Below the pieces are notes generated by a model. It saw only the letters and a program-made list of their open reading frames with translations, ran no database searches and was not told the origin of the DNA. Below, in pieces: positions 9,195-19,265 of a stretch of DNA of 64,000 nt (position 1 is its first letter; each line of letters starts with the position of its first letter). A program made the translations under genes and the position numbers. The stretch is from Sphingobium fuliginis (GTDB lineage: Bacteria; Pseudomonadota; Alphaproteobacteria; Sphingomonadales; Sphingomonadaceae): NCBI RefSeq assembly GCF_004152845.1, contig NZ_SEON01000005.1, forward strand, positions 124,001-188,000, read 5' to 3'.

Positions 9195-10403
9195 TCAACG
9201 CCCTATCGACTTCAGGGCGCGATCCAGATCCTCGATCACATCGTCCGGGTCTTCCAGCCCGACGTTGAGGCGCAGCATATCCTCGGTAATGCCCACCTCC
9301 AGCCGCGCCGCTTCCGCCATGCCATAATGGGTGGTGGAGGCCGGATGCGTCATCAGCGAGCGCGAGTCACCGATATTGTTGCTGATGTCGACCAGTTCGA
9401 GGCCGTTGAGCAGGCCGTGCGCCTCCGCCCGGCCGCCGCCGACATAGAGCGAGAAGATGGGACCGGCCATCGCCATCTGCTTCATGGCCAGGGCATGCTG
9501 CGGATGGCTTTCGAGGCCCGGATAGAGCACCTTCGCCACCCGGCCTTCGAGGAATTCAGCAACCTTCAGCGCATTCTCGCTCTGGCGGCGGATGCGCAGA
9601 TCCAGCGTCTCCAGACCCTTCAGCACGACCCAGGCGTTGAACGCGGCCAGCGTCGGCCCGGTGTTGCGGTGGAAGGGCAGCAGCGTGTTGAGGATGAAAT
9701 CCTCCGTGCCGCAGATCGCGCCCGCGAGGACGCGGCCCTGCCCGTCCATCATCTTGGTCGCGCTATAGGCCACCACGTCCGCGCCGAACTCCATCGGCCG
9801 CTGGAGCGCGGGCGTGGCGAAGGCATTGTCGACGACGCTGGTGATGCCGTGCGCCTTCGCGATGCCGCAGATCGCGGCAAGGTCCGCCACGTCCATGGTC
9901 GGATTGGCCGGGGTCTCGAAGAAGAAGACCTTGGTGTTGGGCCGCACCGCCGCTTCCCACGCCGCATTGTCGGTCGCGTCGACAGTGGTCGTCTCGATCC
10001 CGAATTTCGGCAGCAGCGTATCGGTCAGCCAGCGGCAGGAGCCGAACAGCGCCTTGCCCGCGACGACATGGTCGCCCGCCGACAACTGGCACAGCAGCGC
10101 CGCCGTCATCGCCGCCATGCCGGTCGCGGTGGCGCGGCAGGCTTCGGCGCCTTCCAGCAGGGCGATGCGCTGTTCCAGCATCTCCACCGTCGGGTTCTGG
10201 AGGCGCGAATAGGTCATGCCCTCCTGTTCCCCGGCGAAGCGCGCCGCGGCGTCCTCCGCCCGGTCGTAGCTGTAACCGCTGGTCAGGAACAGCGCCTCGG
10301 ACGTCTCGCCATATTCGGTACGGGCGCTGCCGCCACGCACCGCCAGAGTGGCCGGACGCCAGTTCCGGGTGATTTCGGGATTCTGCCCGCTCTTGCGCTT
10401 CAT
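9195..10403 (-). CDS. metZ: O-succinylhomoserine sulfhydrylase
   Basis: A 402-residue PLP enzyme of the Cys/Met metabolism family. It would convert O-succinyl- (or O-acetyl-) homoserine and sulfide to homocysteine in methionine synthesis. The family pattern is complete: SRLQNPTVEMLEQRIALLEG near residue 66, the ATGMAAMTA phosphate-binding stretch, the FFETPANPTMDVADL segment and the Schiff-base lysine in YSATKMMDGQGR. The N-terminal TRNWRPATLAVRGG and overall length fit MetZ better than MetB or MetC, though the acyl specificity cannot be proved by eye. The start ATG at 10403 follows GAGGGTAAGAAA. It lies 10 bases after leuB, so leuB and metZ probably share a transcript with apaG and the LysR gene. 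Confidence 0.9.
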   Translation of the reverse strand: MKRKSGQNPEITRNWRPATLAVRGGSARTEYGETSEALFLTSGYSYDRAEDAAARFAGEQEGMTYSRLQNPTVEMLEQRIALLEGAEACRATATGMAAMTAALLCQLSAGDHVVAGKALFGSCRWLTDTLLPKFGIETTTVDATDNAAWEAAVRPNTKVFFFETPANPTMDVADLAAICGIAKAHGITSVVDNAFATPALQRPMEFGADVVAYSATKMMDGQGRVLAGAICGTEDFILNTLLPFHRNTGPTLAAFNAWVVLKGLETLDLRIRRQSENALKVAEFLEGRVAKVLYPGLESHPQHALAMKQMAMAGPIFSLYVGGGRAEAHGLLNGLELVDISNNIGDSRSLMTHPASTTHYGMAEAARLEVGITEDMLRLNVGLEDPDDVIEDLDRALKSIGR

Positions 10404-10413
10404 TTTCTTACCC

Positions 10414-11460
10414 TCAGATCAAAGCCGCGAGCACGGCATCGCCCATTTCGACCGTGCTCATCGTGCCGCCCAGATCGAAGCTGCGGGCGCCATCGGCCAG
10501 CGCCTTGGCCACGGCGGCCTCGATGCGGTCGGCCTGTTCCGGCAGGTTCAGCGAGTAGCGCAGCATCATGCCCGCCGACAGGACCGTTGCCAGCGGATTG
10601 GCCTTGCCCTGCCCGGCGATGTCGGGCGCGGAACCGTGGATCGGCTCGTACAGGCCCTGGTTGCTGTCGTTGAGCGTGGCCGAAGCCAGCATGCCGATCG
10701 AACCCACGCACATGCTCGCCTGATCGGACAGGATGTCCCCAAACATGTTGCCGGTGACGATGACGTCGAACTGACCGGGATTGCGCACCAGCTGCATCGC
10801 GGCATTGTCGACATACATGTGGCTGAGCGCCACGTCGGGATAGTCCGCCGACACCTCTATCACCACGTCGCGCCAGAGCTGGCTCGTCTCCAGCACATTG
10901 GCCTTGTCCACCGAGCAGAGCTTGCCCCGGCGGGCGCGCGCCGCCTGGAAGCCCTGATGCGCGATCTTGCGCACCTGTTCCTCATTATAGGACATGATGT
11001 CATAGCCTTCGCGCAGGCCCTCGGGCGTCTTGCGCATGCCCTTTTCACCGAAATAGACGTCGCCATTGGTCTCGCGCACGATCAGCAGGTCGATGGCGCT
11101 CGCCACCTCCTGCTTGAGCGCGGAGGCGTCGGCCAGTTCGGGGAAGACCTTGGCCGGGCGCAGGTTGGAGAAGAGGCCCAGTTCCTTGCGCAGGCCGAGG
11201 ATCGCCTGTTCCGGGCGCAGATGGCGCTCCAGCGAGTCGCAATCGGGATCGCCCACCGCGCCGAACAGGATCGCGTCGGCGCGCTTGGCCAGTTCCAGCG
11301 TCTCGGGCGGCAGCGGATGGCCCACCGCCTTGTAAGCCGCGCCGCCGACCAGCCCTTCCTCATAGGTGATGCCGGGGATCGCCAGCGCGTCCAGCACGCG
11401 CTTCGCCTGCGCGACGATCTCGGGACCGATACCGTCTCCGGGGAACAGGGCGATCAACAT
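10414..11460 (-). CDS. leuB: 3-isopropylmalate dehydrogenase
   Basis: A 348-residue NAD-dependent decarboxylating dehydrogenase of leucine synthesis, oxidising 3-isopropylmalate. Family marks are the opening [13 protein letters not shown], the substrate/metal residues in [14 protein letters not shown] and [26 protein letters not shown], the [29 protein letters not shown] metal-binding region, and [18 protein letters not shown]. The ATG at 11460 is chosen because AAGGAG lies six bases ahead of it; an in-frame TTG 15 bases further out has no such support. It is the first gene of the probable leuB-metZ-apaG-LysR transcript. Confidence 0.96.
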   Translation of the reverse strand: MLIALFPGDGIGPEIVAQAKRVLDALAIPGITYEEGLVGGAAYKAVGHPLPPETLELAKRADAILFGAVGDPDCDSLERHLRPEQAILGLRKELGLFSNLRPAKVFPELADASALKQEVASAIDLLIVRETNGDVYFGEKGMRKTPEGLREGYDIMSYNEEQVRKIAHQGFQAARARRGKLCSVDKANVLETSQLWRDVVIEVSADYPDVALSHMYVDNAAMQLVRNPGQFDVIVTGNMFGDILSDQASMCVGSIGMLASATLNDSNQGLYEPIHGSAPDIAGQGKANPLATVLSAGMMLRYSLNLPEQADRIEAAVAKALADGARSFDLGGTMSTVEMGDAVLAALI

Positions 11461-11570
11461 GGGCAACTCCTTCAAACGCGTGGCTGCCCCTTATGAAGCC
11501 GCCGCCGCCAGCGCAAGCATTTAGGCGAGGGGAGAAGGAGGCGCGGCGCAGGAACACCGACCGCCAAAAT

Positions 11571-12305
11571 TCAGGCAACCGCTCTTTTAAGCCTGTCCAC
11601 CAGGCGCTCCCGCGCCGCGAGGACGTCGACGCGCCAGTCGGTAAGGACGGACCGTTCGAGAAAGAAGCCCGTCAGCCGCAGCCCGTCCAATAAGGCGGGC
11701 CAGTCCCCTGCCCCGCCCTCCAGCAGGAAAGCGGGCAAGGGCAACAGCCGGTCCTCATAGCCGACGGCCCCCGCCCGGCTGACCGCCGCCGCGCTGCGAG
11801 GGCTGACATAGGCCGGATCCTCATTCCCGCCGGTCGCCGCGCAACGGCTAAGGTCCAGCCCAAAGCCCAATTCCGCCAGCAACAGCAATTCATAGCGGAT
11901 GAGCGCCACCGCCCAGCCCCGCGCAGCCGGCGCCGCCTCCACGGCGCCCAGCACGCCGTCCAGCGCCTGATGGAGCGCGGGATAGGGCGTCCCTTCCGGC
12001 AGAGCCACGGCGGTGAGCGCGCAGACCCAATCGATCGCGGCCGCGGGCAACGGCTCCGCCAGAAGCGGGGCGCGGCTGTGCTCCAGTTCGACCGTCAGCC
12101 CGGCCAGTTGCTCCTCCGTCCGGGCGCGGAATTCGGCCTTGACGGTATTGCCCGGCAACAGGACGGGGCGCAACTGGCGCGAACGCCCCCCCCGCACATA
12201 GCCGGCCAGCAGGCCATGGCCGGGCGTCAGAAGACGCGCGATCGCCCCATGTTCGCCATGGGGCCGCAACGCGCAGACCAGGGCCGGGGTGATCAGCGTC
12301 GCCAT
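11571..12305 (-). CDS. recO: DNA repair protein RecO
   Basis: A 244-residue RecO protein. The N-terminal OB-fold region is recognisable ([65 protein letters not shown]), followed by the helical C-terminal domain with [23 protein letters not shown]. That last segment sits where many RecO proteins have a zinc-binding cysteine cluster; here only one cysteine remains. RecO helps load RecA on single-stranded DNA in the RecFOR pathway. The ATG at 12305 follows GGAGGGGG, which decides it over an upstream in-frame start at 12362. Confidence 0.92.
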   Translation of the reverse strand: MATLITPALVCALRPHGEHGAIARLLTPGHGLLAGYVRGGRSRQLRPVLLPGNTVKAEFRARTEEQLAGLTVELEHSRAPLLAEPLPAAAIDWVCALTAVALPEGTPYPALHQALDGVLGAVEAAPAARGWAVALIRYELLLLAELGFGLDLSRCAATGGNEDPAYVSPRSAAAVSRAGAVGYEDRLLPLPAFLLEGGAGDWPALLDGLRLTGFFLERSVLTDWRVDVLAARERLVDRLKRAVA

Positions 12306-12482
12306 GCCCCCTCCATATCGGCCAACGGCCCGGGGCGCCATCCATGACCTTTCGCAGCCCAACTGTCCCGAAATCGCGCAAAATCGCCGTACAGGGCCCT
12401 TCTGCCTTTTGATATATGTTGCTTTTCGATCAGGTCATGCGCACAATTATCGGCGGGGACTTGTCGGGGGACAAATTTCGCC

Positions 12483-14201
12483 ATGTATCATATGCCCTTG
12501 GCGTCATCTTCCGTGATGGACCGCCTGGTGCTTTGGCTGGGACGTTCACCGACGCTGGGTTTCGCCATATCCCGCGTCGCCTTTTCCGCTGCGGCGACGT
12601 GGCAGATCGAAGCAATGTTCAGCAACGAGCCGGATTTTGCCCGCACGGCATTGCTGTTGAAGGCAGCCGTGTGGACGTGGACGGCGATCAGCATCGCGCA
12701 GAATTCGCTCACGCCGCCTTTGGGCCTGCTGCTGCGGCCCATCTTCCTGATATTCGACTTGATCGCCTTCCTCACGGTCATCGTGCTGTGCGAACCCTTG
12801 CAGATCGCGGCGCTGGGCTGCCTGTTCTTCGTCGCCTGGTCCGCATCCGACCGGTTCGGACGCGGCGCGGTCCTCATCCTGGGGATTTGCCTGATCTTCG
12901 CCTTCATCGCGCGGGGATATTATGAAAGCTGGGCCTCGGCCCGCCATGTGCCGGCGGTGGACCGCGCGATCGACAGCCTGACCATCGTCATCGGCTGCGT
13001 CATCGCTGCCTCCATGTTGAGCATGAACATATTGGAGCGGCGGCTGATAAGCTGGTCGGAACGGCTACAGGGCGTCGGCCTTTCCTTCCAGAAGTCGCTG
13101 GCGCAATTTCTGGTGGAGCAGGTCTCCCAATTGATGAACTCCCGCTATTGCGCGTTCGTGTGGGAGATGATGGACGATACCGCCGTCCATTGCGAACTGT
13201 ACGATGTCGACGGCGTGCGTCACCTCGCCCTGCCGCAGAAGCAGATCGACGGCCTGTCCAACGTGACGCCGCGGGAGGCGCCCTTCCTCTATTCCACCCA
13301 GTCGCCGCGGATGCTGCTGCGCAGCCGCCTCGGCATATTGCGGAACGAGCGCGCGCCGGACCTGATCGACAGCATATCGGACGTGTTCGGCCCCGGGCAG
13401 GGCGCTAGCATCCATATCCAGGCGGGGGAACTGCGCGGCCGGCTGTTCATCGGGACCAGCCATGGCTGGTCGCCCGCCGTTCTGCTGCGCTGCCTGCGCA
13501 TACAGGAGGGGATAGACCTTTTCCTCGAACGCCATTTCTTCTTCCTCGCCTGGCGCCAGCGGACCTTTGCCGAGGCGCGTCAGGCGCTGAGCCGCGATCT
13601 GCACGACAGCGTGCTGCAGACATTGGCGGCGCTGCGCGTCAGACTCGCGACGACGATCCACGGCCTGTCGGATGCCGCCGTTCCGGACCAGTTGGCGGAA
13701 CTCAGGTCGATGGAGGAACTGGTGACGGCGGAACAGGCGCATCTGCGCCGGCTGCTCAGCCAGCAAAGTCCGGTGTCGGCCGAAACCGATGTGGACCTTG
13801 GCCGCGAAGTCGAACGCTGCTGCCGCTTCATCGCCCTGCAATGGGCGATCGATTGCCGCCTGAACCTGGCCGAACGCTCCATGACCGTGTCGGCCGAAAC
13901 GGCGGCGGAGGTCGAATATCTGATCCGCGAAGCCGCGGCCAATGCGGTCAAGCACGCCCATGCGCGCCACATCACCGTGTCGATCGCGCAGGTCGACGAC
14001 GAGATATTGATCGCGCTGAAGGACAATCCCGGACCGCAGGCGGTCGCCCGCGAAAACTATACCGGCGACTTCGAACTCCAGTCGCAATCAATCATGAAGC
14101 GGCTGGGCAAGATCGGCGGAACGGCATATTTTCATAATCTGAGCATGAATTCACTGATCTCGATCAGATTACCCTCCTCCTTACCAAGGTCTCCGATATG
14201 A
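12483..14201 (+). CDS. Membrane sensor histidine kinase (NarX/LuxR-partner type)
   Basis: A 572-residue kinase. Four to five hydrophobic segments occupy roughly residues 70-185, followed by a ~170-residue region without recognisable motifs and then a HisKA_3 domain with the phosphoacceptor His374 in LSRDLHDSVLQTLAALR. The ATP-binding domain has an N-box at about 481-491 (REAAANAVKHAHA). Kinases of this kind signal to LuxR-type regulators, and one follows immediately: its ATG overlaps this stop by four bases. The input domain is not a known PAS or GAF by eye. It lies just downstream of, and is convergent with, the tad pilus block, and a second kinase of the same layout lies at its other end, suggesting a link to pilus control (inference). 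Confidence 0.9.
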   Translation: MYHMPLASSSVMDRLVLWLGRSPTLGFAISRVAFSAAATWQIEAMFSNEPDFARTALLLKAAVWTWTAISIAQNSLTPPLGLLLRPIFLIFDLIAFLTVIVLCEPLQIAALGCLFFVAWSASDRFGRGAVLILGICLIFAFIARGYYESWASARHVPAVDRAIDSLTIVIGCVIAASMLSMNILERRLISWSERLQGVGLSFQKSLAQFLVEQVSQLMNSRYCAFVWEMMDDTAVHCELYDVDGVRHLALPQKQIDGLSNVTPREAPFLYSTQSPRMLLRSRLGILRNERAPDLIDSISDVFGPGQGASIHIQAGELRGRLFIGTSHGWSPAVLLRCLRIQEGIDLFLERHFFFLAWRQRTFAEARQALSRDLHDSVLQTLAALRVRLATTIHGLSDAAVPDQLAELRSMEELVTAEQAHLRRLLSQQSPVSAETDVDLGREVERCCRFIALQWAIDCRLNLAERSMTVSAETAAEVEYLIREAAANAVKHAHARHITVSIAQVDDEILIALKDNPGPQAVARENYTGDFELQSQSIMKRLGKIGGTAYFHNLSMNSLISIRLPSSLPRSPI

Positions 14202-14857
14202 TGACCCAGATTGCGATAGTCGACGATCATCCGATCTTCCTGGACGGCATGGCGCAGTTCCTGAACTCCCACGGCCATGACATATTGTTCTGCGCCCGCT
14301 CGGTCGAAGAAGCGCTGGAGCGGATGCAGGCCGGCGAACCGGACCTGCTGATCCTGGACGTCAGCATGAAGAGTGGCGGCGGCCTTGCGATCCTGTCCGC
14401 CATCCGCAACAGCGGCAGCACCGTGCCGGTCATCTTCATGACCGTGCATATCCGCCCTGAACAGACGCTGGAAGCGATCAAGCTGGGCGTCGACGGAGTG
14501 GTGCTGAAGGACAGCGATCCCAACGACCTGCTAAGCTGCATCCAGCAGGTCATGAGCGGCAACAAGAGCATCGCCCCCTTCGTCATGGAACAGGCGCTGG
14601 TGCACAGCATTTCCGCGCCCGCCAGCGAAGCCAATGTGCTTGCGGTGCTGACGGAGCGGGAACTGGAGATCGCCGGCCTGATCCGCGCCGGCCTGCGCAA
14701 CCGCGAAATAGCGAGCCGGTGCGGCCTCACCGAAGGCACGGTGAAGGTGCACCTGCACAGCATCTTCCAGAAGCTCAACATCAAGTCGCGCTCGGAACTG
14801 ATCATCATGATGATGTCGATGGACAGTGAAATGCCCGCCGTAGGGATGGAGCATTGA
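14198..14857 (+). CDS. LuxR-type response regulator
   Basis: A 219-residue NarL/FixJ-like regulator. The receiver domain holds the acidic pair Asp9-Asp10, the phosphorylation site Asp54 (LLILDVSM), Thr82 and Lys104 (VVLKDSDP). The C-terminal LuxR helix-turn-helix covers about 148-208 (LTERELEIAGLIRAG, LRNREIASRCGLTEGTVKVH, LHSIFQKLNIKSRSEL). It is translationally coupled to the kinase gene before it through ATGA. Its targets are unknown; the neighbouring tad genes are the nearest candidates. Confidence 0.94.
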   Translation: MMTQIAIVDDHPIFLDGMAQFLNSHGHDILFCARSVEEALERMQAGEPDLLILDVSMKSGGGLAILSAIRNSGSTVPVIFMTVHIRPEQTLEAIKLGVDGVVLKDSDPNDLLSCIQQVMSGNKSIAPFVMEQALVHSISAPASEANVLAVLTERELEIAGLIRAGLRNREIASRCGLTEGTVKVHLHSIFQKLNIKSRSELIIMMMSMDSEMPAVGMEH

Positions 14858-15163
14858 GCGGCTGTTTGGCGGCGAGATAGCAGAAAGCGGATCGTCTGCT
14901 TTCCCTTGCGGCGTCGCGTGCTCCCGCACTGGCTGGAATTCAATCCCGCCGCCAGCATGTCATCGCACCGGTTGAACTGAGATTGCACGAGCCACTCGAT
15001 CAATTCGGGTGCCTGCGCAGGCGCATAATGGCGCCAACCGGCCGAAAGGCGAGCCGGAAACGCCATCATGCCCTGTATCCGGATCACCCGACACCCCTCG
15101 GCCTGGGCTTGCCGAATGGCTCAACCCGGACCCGATGCGCGATCCGATTCAACCCACGATGCG
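14858..15163. other. Intergenic region between the response regulator and the tad block
   Basis: These 306 bases separate two convergent units. A weak hairpin (arms 14879-14884 and 14895-14900) follows the regulator stop codon and could end its transcript. Nothing else convincing is seen, and no T-rich terminator for the tad block was found. Confidence 0.4.
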
Positions 15164-15685
15164 CTAACTCAGCCCGTGCACGAAATCCGGCAGACGCGCC
15201 ACGCCGCTGGGATTGGGTCCGGCCATATAAAGCGCCATGATCGTGCCCAGCGCAATCGCCACGCCATAGGGAATCGGCCCTTTCTTGCCGAACAGCGCAA
15301 TGGACGAACCTTCCCGCACGCTCTGCGGCACCAGCCGCCGGCCGGCCATCAGCACCAGCGCCAGCACACCGCCCCCGACGGTGACATAGACGATCCAGGG
15401 AATCACCCCCGCCCAGTCGAACCACAGCGCACAGGCCGTCATCAGCTTGACGTCCCCACCGCCCATCGCGCGTATGGCGAACAGACCGCATCCCACCGCG
15501 AACATGCCCAGGAAAACGGTGCCGTTCCGCCAGATGTCATTTTCCCACCCCGCCACAGCGACCCAGACCGCATAAAGCCCGACAACCAGCAGGGGGAAGA
15601 TATTGGATATGCGCAGCCGGGCCATATCCTCCACCGCCGCCGCGATGAGGACGAGCGAAACGGCAAGCAGCACCAGATCCTTCAT
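15164..15685 (-). CDS. cpaA: Prepilin peptidase of the tad pilus (CpaA/TadV)
   Basis: A 173-residue integral membrane aspartic protease of the type IV prepilin peptidase family, processing Flp pilins and TadE/F pseudopilins. The catalytic GxGD-type motif is visible as MGGGDVKLM near residue 75, and the other catalytic Asp is probably in AAAVEDMARLRISN near residue 20. Six or so hydrophobic segments span the protein, and it lacks the N-methyltransferase domain of PilD, as usual for CpaA. The ATG shares one base with the preceding stop (TGATG). It is the last gene of the tad block. Confidence 0.9.
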   Translation of the reverse strand: MKDLVLLAVSLVLIAAAVEDMARLRISNIFPLLVVGLYAVWVAVAGWENDIWRNGTVFLGMFAVGCGLFAIRAMGGGDVKLMTACALWFDWAGVIPWIVYVTVGGGVLALVLMAGRRLVPQSVREGSSIALFGKKGPIPYGVAIALGTIMALYMAGPNPSGVARLPDFVHGLS

Positions 15686-16497
15686 CACTTCTCCGTGGTC
15701 TTCAAGGTGTCGAGCGCAGCCGCGGCTTCGGGCACGAAACTGTCGGCTTCGGTCACGGCACGGCTGAGATAGGCCTGCGCCTTCGGCAGATCGCCCATCC
15801 GCATCGCCACCTGCCCGGCATTATTGAGCCGGCGCGCCCACTCATCGGCGGTGTCGGCAGGCCGGCGGCTGATGTCCTGTCCCGCCATCACATAGGCCGT
15901 ATCGCCATTCGCGATCACCCGCGCATCGTCCGGTGCGCTTTCGCGCGCCTTGTCGAAGATCACCGCCGCCTTCTCCGCCTTGCCCTGCTTGAGCAGCGAC
16001 AGTCCGTAATTGTTGAGGACCTGGGAAGGCTTGTCGGTGAGTTGGAACGCCCGCTCATAAGCCGCATTGCTCAACGCCCAGGACTGCGCCTGGTCATAGG
16101 CCACGCCCAGCGCATTCCATGAGCGCCAGCGACCGTCGCAATCGGCCACAGCCAGGCGCAACGGCTCGAGCGCCTCCTGCGACCGGCCGAGGCGCAGCAG
16201 GGCGATCCCCCTCCCCTCATCGACGCGGCAGTTGTTGAGGCCACTTCGTTCCAGCGCGGTGAAACGCGCCAGCGCCTCCTCATCCCGCCGCTTTTCGAGC
16301 GCCATGCGCGCATCCGCAATCTCTATCGCTTGCAGGTCGCCCGATTGCGCACCAGCCCGCCATTGGCTCAACATCGCATCCGCCTGGATGATCCGCCCGC
16401 CATCTATCGCCTCGTCCACCAGCCGGGCATAGTCCAGCGGCGGCGGCACCGCCCCGGCGGATGGCGCCGCAACCGCCAGCAGCAGCGCCCCGATCAT
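15685..16497 (-). CDS. Secreted TPR protein of the tad locus
   Basis: A 270-residue protein with a signal peptide (MIGALLLAVAAPSAGA) and tetratricopeptide repeats, for example RWRSWNALGVAYDQAQSWAL and PSQVLNNYGLSLLKQGKAEKA around residues 130-185. The ATG at 16497 is preferred: it overlaps the preceding stop as ATGA and begins exactly at the signal peptide, whereas an in-frame GTG further upstream would add a charged extension. Tad loci often carry one or two periplasmic TPR proteins (TadD and relatives) needed for assembly; this one is the second here. The specific partner is unknown. Confidence 0.8.
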   Translation of the reverse strand: MIGALLLAVAAPSAGAVPPPLDYARLVDEAIDGGRIIQADAMLSQWRAGAQSGDLQAIEIADARMALEKRRDEEALARFTALERSGLNNCRVDEGRGIALLRLGRSQEALEPLRLAVADCDGRWRSWNALGVAYDQAQSWALSNAAYERAFQLTDKPSQVLNNYGLSLLKQGKAEKAAVIFDKARESAPDDARVIANGDTAYVMAGQDISRRPADTADEWARRLNNAGQVAMRMGDLPKAQAYLSRAVTEADSFVPEAAAALDTLKTTEK

Positions 16498-17270
16498 CCC
16501 CGAGCGCCTTTCCGGTCGGGCCGCACCATGCTCTTCCACAAGCGCTCGAACAGACCGTCATAAGCGGGCTTTGCTTCTTCGCGTGCAGCCAGATTGGGCA
16601 AAGCCGCCGCATCCGGCCTGCCTACGGCGATGATGGGGGCCGTCAGTTCGGGCCGGGCCTGCGTTTCGGCCACGGTGACGATCCGGGTCGTCAGCTGCGG
16701 GTTGGTGCGTGCCGCCGGTGCCGCTGCCTCCATCGTCCGCAACCGCACCTCGCCCAAGGAAAGGCGTTCCAACTCGACGCCCGCGACCGGCGCCGGGCGC
16801 GCGGCCGGCGCAGCCGAAGCCAGTTGAGCCAGCGTCGGACGAGCAACGACAGCCGTACCCGCCTGCGCCGCGCCGGCCTGGGCGAGCAGCGCATCGGCCT
16901 CGCCTTTCAGGCCTTGCGCCGACAGGCTCCGCGCGAAGTTGCGCGCGATGCGGGCATCTTCCGGCGCCCGCGACAGGGCCAGTTCGAAATATTCCCGCGC
17001 CAGATCATGCCGCCCCATGGCCGCGTAGCTGATCGCCACCCCGTTCAGGCCGTGCGCATCGGTCGGATCGTTGCGCACTGCGCGGCGGAAGGCATCCAGC
17101 GCCAGCGCATATTCCCCCCGCGAAAACAGCAGGTCTCCCCGCGCCAGCGCATCCTGCGCCGGTCCGGCAGGCTGCTGATTGACGGGCCTTATCGAAAGGA
17201 CGCCCTTTTGCGGCCCGCTGCACGCTGTCGTCGCCATGATGAGAGCGACTGCCATTATCCCTTTGTTCAT
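16494..17270 (-). CDS. tadD: TadD-like TPR lipoprotein
   Basis: A 258-residue protein with a lipoprotein signal (ATTACSG; Cys17 would be lipidated) and TPR motifs between about residues 38 and 125 (ARGDLLFSRGEYALALDAFRR, HGLNGVAISYAAMGRHDLAREYFELAL). This matches TadD, the outer-membrane-associated pilotin-like TPR lipoprotein of Flp pilus machines. The C-terminal half is Ala/Pro-rich and less structured, longer than in short TadD proteins. GGAGGGGGG precedes the ATG. It sits between tadC and another TPR gene, with a four-base overlap to the latter. Confidence 0.82.
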   Translation of the reverse strand: MNKGIMAVALIMATTACSGPQKGVLSIRPVNQQPAGPAQDALARGDLLFSRGEYALALDAFRRAVRNDPTDAHGLNGVAISYAAMGRHDLAREYFELALSRAPEDARIARNFARSLSAQGLKGEADALLAQAGAAQAGTAVVARPTLAQLASAAPAARPAPVAGVELERLSLGEVRLRTMEAAAPAARTNPQLTTRIVTVAETQARPELTAPIIAVGRPDAAALPNLAAREEAKPAYDGLFERLWKSMVRPDRKGARG

Positions 17271-17290
17271 GGTCCCCCCTCCCCCTTATC

Positions 17291-18259
17291 CTAACGAGTC
17301 ATGACCGGCAGGATGTCGCGCACCACCCGCACCACTGCCGGCAGCATCAACACGCCGATCATCACCGGCAGCATACAGGCGACCAGCGGCACCGACAGCA
17401 GGACCGGCAGGCGATGCGCCTTCTCCTCGGCGCGCATACGCCGCTTTTCACGCATCTCCGCTGCATAGACGCGCAAGGTCTGCCCCACGCTGGAACCCAG
17501 TTGATCGGACTGGATCAGCAGCGTCGCGAAGGAGCGAATTTCGTCCACGTCGACATCATCCGCCATGCGCCGCAAAGCATCCTGCCGGCTGCGCCCCGCG
17601 CGCAGTTCCAGAACCACCTTGCCCAGCGCCGCCGATACCAGCGGATGGGACAGGGCCAGTTCGCGGCCCACCCGATCCATCGCCGCCTCCAGGCCCAGGC
17701 CCGCCTCGACGCAGACCAGCATCAGGTCCAGCGCATCGGGAAAGCCGTGGACGATTTCTTCCTGCCTGCGCGCTGCCTTGGCCGAAATCCACAGATTAGG
17801 CAGATAAAGCCCCAGGACCGCCAACAGCGATGCCATGACATAGAGCTTGAGCGCAGTTGGCGGCTCGGCCTTGCTCAGCGACATAAGAACGAAGATCGCC
17901 GGCAGGGAAAAGGTCAGTATGAGCCGGAAAAAGGTGAAGAGCTTCGGCGCCTCCGGCGACACATAGCCGGCAGCGATCAATCTCCGCCGCAAACTGTCAT
18001 TATTGGTGTCGACCAGCGGGATGCCCATTTTCTCGATCCGGTCGACCAACTTCTTCCATTCGCCATCGTTCCGTTCGCCGCGCAGCGTCTGGCTGCCATG
18101 GGCGGCATTGGCCGCGTCCCCGACAAGATCAAGACGGCTGCGCACCCGCGCGTTGCGCAGGATGACCTCCGACAGGCCGAAGACCACCGCAACGATTGCG
18201 ATGAACAGCAAGCCCAACAGGAAAGGCCGTAACTGGATGAACAGTGCCGAACTCAACAT
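17291..18259 (-). CDS. tadC: Tad pilus inner-membrane platform protein TadC
   Basis: A 322-residue type II secretion F-domain protein. The F domain lies at about residues 170-300 and includes GFPDALDLMLVCVEAGLGLE, AMDRVGRELALSHPLVSA and LRRMADDVDVDEIRSFATLL, closed by a C-terminal membrane segment (VLLSVPLVACMLPVMIGVLML). Together with TadB it forms the membrane platform coupled to the CpaF ATPase. It follows tadB with a four-base gap. Confidence 0.93.
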   Translation of the reverse strand: MLSSALFIQLRPFLLGLLFIAIVAVVFGLSEVILRNARVRSRLDLVGDAANAAHGSQTLRGERNDGEWKKLVDRIEKMGIPLVDTNNDSLRRRLIAAGYVSPEAPKLFTFFRLILTFSLPAIFVLMSLSKAEPPTALKLYVMASLLAVLGLYLPNLWISAKAARRQEEIVHGFPDALDLMLVCVEAGLGLEAAMDRVGRELALSHPLVSAALGKVVLELRAGRSRQDALRRMADDVDVDEIRSFATLLIQSDQLGSSVGQTLRVYAAEMREKRRMRAEEKAHRLPVLLSVPLVACMLPVMIGVLMLPAVVRVVRDILPVMTR

Positions 18260-18263
18260 CGCA

Positions 18264-19265
18264 TCACACCTTCAGGTCGACCATGCGGCGTATCGTAACG
18301 AAGCCGATGATGTAGAGGACGATCAAACCCGTAAAGCCGACGATGAACATACGCTCCTGCGCGACATCGAGATAAAAGGCAGGATTGACCAGGAACAGGC
18401 CGACAAAGGCCAGGATCGGTAGTGCGGTCAACATCACCGCCGTCATGCGCCCTTCGGAACTGAGCGCCCGGACCTTCATGAACAGGCTCGCCCGCTCGCG
18501 GATCACGGTCGACAGATTTTCCAGGATCTCCGCAAGATTGCCCCCCGTCTCGCTCTGCACCGACAGGGAGATGACGAACATATGCATCTCGTTCATATCC
18601 CAGCGCTCCGCCATGCGCTGCAACGCATCGCGCAGGTCGGCGCCATAGGTGACTTCATCGACGACGATGCCGAATTCGCTGCCGATCGGATCGCGCATCT
18701 CCTTGGTCAGCAGGTCCAGCGCAGCGGCAATCGGATGGCCGGCGCGCAGGCCACGGACGAAGGTGTCCAGCGCGACCGGAAACTGCTCCTCCATCTTCTT
18801 GCGCCGCCGTTGGGCAAGCCGCGTCAGCACCATCATCGGCAGCGCGATGCCCAGCGCGCCCGCAAAGGCCAACGCCATCACGAACATCCCCGCCGTCAGG
18901 GCGTAACCCGCCGCCATGCCGCCCACCATCACCAGCAGGAACAGCACGCACGCCGCGATCAGCATCAGCATCAGCACCGTGCGCGCCGGAAAGGTCAGCC
19001 CGGCGCCATGCAGCACCCGCATCACCCCCAGCCCCGCCCGTCCGAACAGGGACGAGCGGTCGAAGCTCACCGCCTCGTCGCTTCGCCGCAGCTTGGAGAG
19101 TACCGTGCTGCGCTCGAAACCGGCCGCGATCATCTTCAACCGCCGGTTCACCACGCGATCGGTCGTCGCACGCGCGCGCAGCCAGCCTGCAATGCCCTCG
19201 ATCGTCAGGATCACCGCCGCGAAAAGCAGGACGAGGACGAAGACGCGGATGTAAAGCGGGTTCAT
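18264..19265 (-). CDS. tadB: Tad pilus inner-membrane platform protein TadB
   Basis: A 333-residue protein with an N-terminal anchor (LVLLFAAVILTIEGIAGWL), two further membrane segments near residues 95-145 and a type II secretion F domain from about residue 160 (QFPVALDTFVRGLRAGHPIA, IGSEFGIVVDEVTYGADLRD, FVISLSVQSETGGNLAEIL). The last pattern, with Gly-Gly-Asn-Leu, is typical of TadB. Its ATG touches the cpaF stop, so both are made together. Confidence 0.94.
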   Translation of the reverse strand: MNPLYIRVFVLVLLFAAVILTIEGIAGWLRARATTDRVVNRRLKMIAAGFERSTVLSKLRRSDEAVSFDRSSLFGRAGLGVMRVLHGAGLTFPARTVLMLMLIAACVLFLLVMVGGMAAGYALTAGMFVMALAFAGALGIALPMMVLTRLAQRRRKKMEEQFPVALDTFVRGLRAGHPIAAALDLLTKEMRDPIGSEFGIVVDEVTYGADLRDALQRMAERWDMNEMHMFVISLSVQSETGGNLAEILENLSTVIRERASLFMKVRALSSEGRMTAVMLTALPILAFVGLFLVNPAFYLDVAQERMFIVGFTGLIVLYIIGFVTIRRMVDLKV